Shown here piece after piece: positions 14,153 to 17,396 of a DNA stretch of 17,396 nucleotides. The stretch's first letter is position 1. Each line of letters starts with the position of its first letter. This DNA is from Nitriliruptoraceae bacterium (GTDB lineage Bacteria > Actinomycetota > Nitriliruptoria > Nitriliruptorales > Nitriliruptoraceae). The translations under genes and the position numbers were made by a program. The notes below the pieces were generated by a model. That model saw only the letters and a list, made by a program, of their open reading frames with translations, ran no database searches and was not told where the DNA came from. The stretch is taken from assembly GCA_007125475.1 (NCBI GenBank), contig SLDB01000341.1, forward strand, positions 1 through 17,396, given 5' to 3'.

Positions 14153-16347
14153 CGAGGTGTCGGCGCGTCGCCCACCACGACGTCACCACCGGCCGGATCA
14201 GCGACGACGGTGCCGGTGAGGCGGGCGACGAGCCCGGTGTGCCGGCGACTGGGCCGGTCGTGCGCCGCGGCCGCGACCAACGCGCCGTGTTGACCGACGA
14301 TGATCAACGCCTGCTGCGCCCGGGTCACCGCGGTGTACACCAGGTTCCGCCAAAGCATCGGCCGGTGGGAGCGATCGACGACCAGGACGACCACCGGCCA
14401 CTCGCCGCCCTGGGACTTGTGGACGGTGACCGCCCAGGCGGGGGCGAGGTCACGCGTCGAGGACACCGTCACCTCCCCGCGCGGAAACCCGACACGGAGC
14501 CGCCCGGCACGCAGCTCGACGTCGACGACGACCCCGACGTCGCCGTTCGCCAGGTCCTGCTCCGGGTCGTTGCGGGTCTGCATCACCCGGTCGCCGACCC
14601 GGAACCCACCCACCTGCGGTCGCCCGGCCGGGGGGTTGAGTTCGGCGCGCAGGGCGGTGTTCAACGCGTCGACACCGGCCGGCCCCCGGTACATCGGGGC
14701 CAGGACCTGGATCTCGTCGACCCCGACGCCCAGACGCTCGGGGGCCCGCCGGGCCACCGCCTCCACCACGCGGGGAACGATCCGCGACGACACCGCTTCC
14801 TCGGCGAGGAACACGTCGCCGTCGGCGCCGCTCAACGGGCCCAACCGGCCTTCGAGGATCTCCCGGGCGACCTCGACGATCCGGCTCTCGGCAGCCTGCC
14901 GGTGCACCTCGGTGAGTCGCGTCACCGGGACGACCCCGGCCCGGGTCAGGTCCCGGAGCACGTCACCGGGTCCCACCGACGGGAGCTGGTCGGGATCCCC
15001 GACCAGCACGAGGTGGGACCCCTCGTCCACGGCGGTCACGATGTGTCCGGCCAGCACCGTGTCGCACATCGAGACCTCGTCGACGACCACCAGGTCGTGC
15101 GGGAGCGGGGTGTCGGGGCCGTAGCGGAACCGGAAGCCGTCACCGGTCGGGTGCGCCTGCAGCAGGCGGTGGATCGTGGTTGCCGGCCGTGACACGACCT
15201 CCTCGAGGCGTTTCGCCGCCCGTCCGGTGGGTGCCGCGAGCGCGACGTCGAGCCCACGTTCCACGGCCGCGGCGACGATCCGGGCCACCGCGTGGGTCTT
15301 GCCGGTCCCCGGGCCACCGACGAGGAGAGAGACCGGGGAGGCGAACGCCTCACGGACGGCGGCGAGCTGCCCGGCCGTCCCAGCCCCACCGACGCCGACC
15401 TCGTCGGCGAACCCCGCGAGACGGGAGGAGCCGGAGGCCACGCGTTGTCGCAGCGCCTCGGCGAGATCGCGCTCGGCGGCCAGCGCCGCCGGCGGGGCGA
15501 CGATCGGCTCGTCTCCCGGGGAGAGCTCCTCGGCGGCGAGCACGCCGTCGGCGATCGCGGCGTCGAGCCCCTCGACCGCCAGGAGACGGTCCAGGCGCAA
15601 CAGCTGCGCCGTCGCATCGACCGCGGCGGCCCGCGGCAGGTGCTGGTGACCGTCGGCACGGCGTGCCGCCACGACCGCTGCCCGGGCACCCGCGGCCAGC
15701 CGCCGCGGATCGGTGGCGTCGATCCCGAGTCGCCGCGCCAGCGCGTCGGCGTGGCCGAATCGCAGTCGGGGTACCTCGAGGAGGGCGTAGGGGTCCTCAC
15801 GGGCCGTCTCCGGGGCGTCGGCACCGAGCGCGGCGTGGACCGCCCGGACCACGTCCATCGGCCACCCGGCCGGCTCGACGAGGGCGACGAGGTCGGCGAG
15901 CGCGCGTGACGCCGCCCACCCGTCGCGGAGCAACGCCACGTCCTCCTCGGTCAGCGCCGCCTCGGAGCTCAACCGACCCGGCTCGCGTTCGATCACCCGA
16001 CCGGTCGACGCCCCGAACACCGCCAGCACCCGTTCACGGACCTCGTCGGCGAGCCCGTCGAACCGCTCGGTGGTGAGGAAGGCACGCAACCCGGCCACGG
16101 TGGTCGGGGTGACCTGTTCGTAGTACACGGCCTCGAACGTCGGCCCGTACCGCTCGTGGGCGGTCCACCGGCCGACGAGTCGGACGACCTCACCCTCCAC
16201 CAGGGAAGCCAACGGCCCGGCGCAGCGGGCGCCGTCCCCGCTGGTCTCGACCTCGACCACACCGAACCCGGTGGAGGTGTCGGCGAACACCACCCCGCGC
16301 ACCTCGCCGGTGAGCTCCTCCCCACCGGCGACCAGCGGTGCGGTCAC
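14149..16347 (-). CDS. recD2: RecD2-like ATP-dependent DNA helicase (SF1B)
   Basis: A 732-residue helicase. The N-terminal part (about 12-80) is an OB-like domain seen in RecD2 (VRGVVFADTSTGFGVVEV), followed by a helical region without the YjcD/RecB contacts. Helicase motifs are Walker A GGPGTGKT (344-351), APTGRAAKRL (372-381), Walker B VVVDEVSM (420-427), GDPDQLPSVGPG (450-461), and the C-terminal AVTVHKSQGGEW (639-650) and VYTAVTRAQQ (670-679). No recB or recC lies nearby, in keeping with the stand-alone RecD2 type that unwinds DNA 5' to 3' and acts in repair. The GTG start overlaps the stop of the upstream membrane-protein gene by four bases (GTGA). Most likely annotation; the precise cellular role is not readable. 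Confidence 0.9.
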   Translation of the reverse strand: MTAPLVAGGEELTGEVRGVVFADTSTGFGVVEVETSGDGARCAGPLASLVEGEVVRLVGRWTAHERYGPTFEAVYYEQVTPTTVAGLRAFLTTERFDGLADEVRERVLAVFGASTGRVIEREPGRLSSEAALTEEDVALLRDGWAASRALADLVALVEPAGWPMDVVRAVHAALGADAPETAREDPYALLEVPRLRFGHADALARRLGIDATDPRRLAAGARAAVVAARRADGHQHLPRAAAVDATAQLLRLDRLLAVEGLDAAIADGVLAAEELSPGDEPIVAPPAALAAERDLAEALRQRVASGSSRLAGFADEVGVGGAGTAGQLAAVREAFASPVSLLVGGPGTGKTHAVARIVAAAVERGLDVALAAPTGRAAKRLEEVVSRPATTIHRLLQAHPTGDGFRFRYGPDTPLPHDLVVVDEVSMCDTVLAGHIVTAVDEGSHLVLVGDPDQLPSVGPGDVLRDLTRAGVVPVTRLTEVHRQAAESRIVEVAREILEGRLGPLSGADGDVFLAEEAVSSRIVPRVVEAVARRAPERLGVGVDEIQVLAPMYRGPAGVDALNTALRAELNPPAGRPQVGGFRVGDRVMQTRNDPEQDLANGDVGVVVDVELRAGRLRVGFPRGEVTVSSTRDLAPAWAVTVHKSQGGEWPVVVLVVDRSHRPMLWRNLVYTAVTRAQQALIIVGQHGALVAAAAHDRPSRRHTGLVARLTGTVVADPAGGDVVVGDAPTPR

Positions 16348-16973
16348 TCGCTGGCCTCACGCTCCCGAACGGCGGCGAGGTCGCCGTTCTCCGCCGGGTC
16401 ACCGGCCTCGAACGGATCCAACGCCTCCTCGAACTCGAGCTCGTCGCCGACCTCCGAGACCGGCTGTGCGTCGGGGTGGCGCCGGCCCATCGCGGCCCGG
16501 GCGGCTTCGATCGGGTCCTGTGGCTGACGACTGGCGACCAGCCACCCGACGACGGCACCGGCCGCGAACGCGCCGGCGGCGATCCCGACGCTCCGGGCCG
16601 CCTGCCGGCGTCGGCGCCGACGGGAGGGAGGGACGTCGTCGGCGAGGCGCAGGGCACGCTCGCCGAGCTGCGACGAGCGCTCACCCGCGTCGTCCACCAC
16701 CTGAGCCACCCCATGAGCCGCCCGCGACGTCACCGTCGGCAGGGCGGCGAGCCCGGCACCGGCGAGGCGGGCGGCCTCCCACCCGCCGCGTCGGGCACGC
16801 CGGGAGAGCTGGGCGGCATCGAACGGCAGCTCGCCCTCGACGTCGTGCCAGACCTCACGCGCATCGTCCGCGAGCCGGCGCGACGTGCGGGCCACCTCGT
16901 CACGTGCCCGATCGATCCGTGCGGCCAGGTCCGACTTCCGACCCCGGCCGATGATGCCGCGACGCTTCCCCAC
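16344..16973 (-). CDS. Basic single-pass membrane protein of unknown function, coupled to recD2
   Basis: A 209-residue protein I cannot assign to a named family. The first 40 residues are very basic (MGKRRGIIGRGRKSDLAARI and following). Residues 15-115 are helical and charged, with possible coiled-coil character. A single membrane segment follows (SVGIAAGAFAAGAVVGWLVA, 128-147), preceded by a run of arginines, which suggests a cytoplasmic N-terminus. The C-terminal 60 residues are acidic. The start is uncertain: GTG at 16973 has AAAGG seven bases upstream, whereas GTG at 16988 has none; the open frame continues well upstream, but that part is Arg/Pro-rich noise. The GTGA overlap with recD2 implies co-expression. 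A link between a membrane anchor and DNA repair is speculation. Confidence 0.6.
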   Translation of the reverse strand: MGKRRGIIGRGRKSDLAARIDRARDEVARTSRRLADDAREVWHDVEGELPFDAAQLSRRARRGGWEAARLAGAGLAALPTVTSRAAHGVAQVVDDAGERSSQLGERALRLADDVPPSRRRRRRQAARSVGIAAGAFAAGAVVGWLVASRQPQDPIEAARAAMGRRHPDAQPVSEVGDELEFEEALDPFEAGDPAENGDLAAVREREASE

Positions 16974-16990
16974 GATCCGACCTTTCACCG

Positions 16991-17010
16991 TGTCGGCGGC
17001 GGAGCCGACA
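16991..17010. repeat. Perfect 7-bp inverted repeat ahead of the membrane-protein gene
   Basis: TGTCGGC (16991-16997) and GCCGACA (17004-17010) pair across six bases, about 18 bases upstream of the GTG at 16973. It lies 80 bases downstream of the preceding gene on the same strand, so it may be an operator, a leader hairpin, or a terminator of the upstream gene; no T-run is seen. Confidence 0.35.
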
Positions 17011-17027
17011 CCTCGACCGTATCGAAG

Positions 17028-17042
17028 GCCGGCGCTGCCGGC
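17028..17042 (-). other. GCCGGC-GCT-GCCGGC hairpin
   Basis: A 6-bp stem with a 3-base loop lies about 50 bases after the stop of the upstream minus-strand gene. Without a T-run it is only a weak terminator candidate. Confidence 0.2.
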
Positions 17043-17089
17043 AGGAGTCTGCGGCCGGGTGGCGGTCGCGAACGGCCGTGCCGGGGCGC

Positions 17090-17396
17090 TCAGGGCCGGG
17101 AGATCGACCAACGCAGGTCCGTGCGGCGCCCGAGGTCGTCGAGGTGGGCGGCCGGGTCGACGAGCTGTGCCGGGGTGTACACACCTCCCCGGCGCTGACC
17201 GAGCGACGCCTCGGCGAGCGTCACGGCGATCGCGGCCGTCAACCGGTACGGGTCGTGGCCGTAGGCCCAGGCGCGGGCGAGCTCGTCTGGACCGGTGACC
17301 TCGGCGACGCACCCCCACCGCATCGCCTCGAGGCGCCGCGGCCCCGGTTCCGGGCGCGGCGTCGTGAGACGGCGGCGAAGCCGGCGCCGGGCCGGG
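17090..17396 (-). CDS. Probable saccharopine-dehydrogenase-like protein (C-terminal part only)
   Basis: The last 101 residues or so of a protein whose start lies beyond the right window edge; the frame is open to the edge. The readable pattern is a conserved strand (MRWGCVAEVTG), then GHDPYRLTAAIAVTLAEASL and GGVYTPAQLVDPAAHLDDLG. This resembles the C-terminus of saccharopine dehydrogenase-like NAD(P)-binding oxidoreductases (related to trans-acting enoyl reductases of Actinobacteria), where a dpGY..Ta..a.eaa...l pattern precedes GvltPa. The cofactor domain is not visible, so this is a recognition from the C-terminus only. An ATG at 17323 exists inside the open frame but would yield a fragment of 77 residues and is not needed as a start. 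Confidence 0.5.
   Translation of the reverse strand, partial: PARRRLRRRLTTPRPEPGPRRLEAMRWGCVAEVTGPDELARAWAYGHDPYRLTAAIAVTLAEASLGQRRGGVYTPAQLVDPAAHLDDLGRRTDLRWSISRP

Noticed and set aside
1..17396. tRNA genes, CRISPR arrays, insertion sequences or phage genes
   Set aside because: No T-loop-like GTTCRA in a cloverleaf context outside genes, no regularly spaced repeat series, and no transposase, integrase or phage-like protein was seen.

Overview
The window is a high-GC (by eye about 70% or more), gene-dense stretch of an actinobacterial chromosome. The evidence is GTG starts, many 1- or 4-base gene overlaps, a SufR/SufU-type suf operon, a MoeZ-type E1-rhodanese protein and an F420-type luciferase-like oxidoreductase. 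The acidic proteins and very high GC would fit a deep-branching class such as Nitriliruptoria or Acidimicrobiia, but that placement is inference. I see no tRNA, rRNA, insertion sequence, phage gene, integrase or CRISPR array.

Layout. (1) Positions 1-3639, plus strand: a thiamine ABC transporter, with the substrate-binding protein cut at its 5' end, then permease thiP and ATPase thiQ, each overlapping the next by 1-4 bases. (2) Positions 12165 down to 3647, minus strand: an iron-sulfur assembly cluster in the order sufR, sufB, sufD, Rieske ferredoxin, sufC, sufS, sufU, sufT, then moeZ. It converges on thiQ with only 7 bases between the stop codons. (3) Positions 12166-12739: a 574-base divergent control region with a candidate sufR promoter and several inverted repeats. 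(4) Positions 12740-13735: an F420-type LLM oxidoreductase on the plus strand, followed by a small 77-residue protein of unknown function. (5) Positions 14149-17396, minus strand: a RecD2-like helicase coupled to a small single-pass membrane protein, and the C-terminal end of a probable saccharopine-dehydrogenase-like protein cut by the window edge.

How it works together. SufS takes sulfur from cysteine and hands it to the zinc protein SufU. SufBCD builds Fe-S clusters, SufT helps mature targets, and SufR, with four cysteines positioned to bind an Fe-S cluster, probably represses the operon when clusters are plentiful. The Rieske ferredoxin may serve electron or cluster transfer. MoeZ moves sulfur onto ubiquitin-like carrier proteins for thiamine, molybdopterin or cysteine synthesis, so the segment joins cluster assembly, sulfur transfer and thiamine import.

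No wholly new protein system is evident. The less ordinary signals are in non-coding DNA: mutually exclusive stems in the sufR leader, two very strong hairpins between the Rieske gene and sufC, a 14-base direct repeat abutting the moeZ ribosome binding site, and an 8-bp inverted repeat upstream of the LLM gene. All of these are by-eye observations without folding or comparative data.
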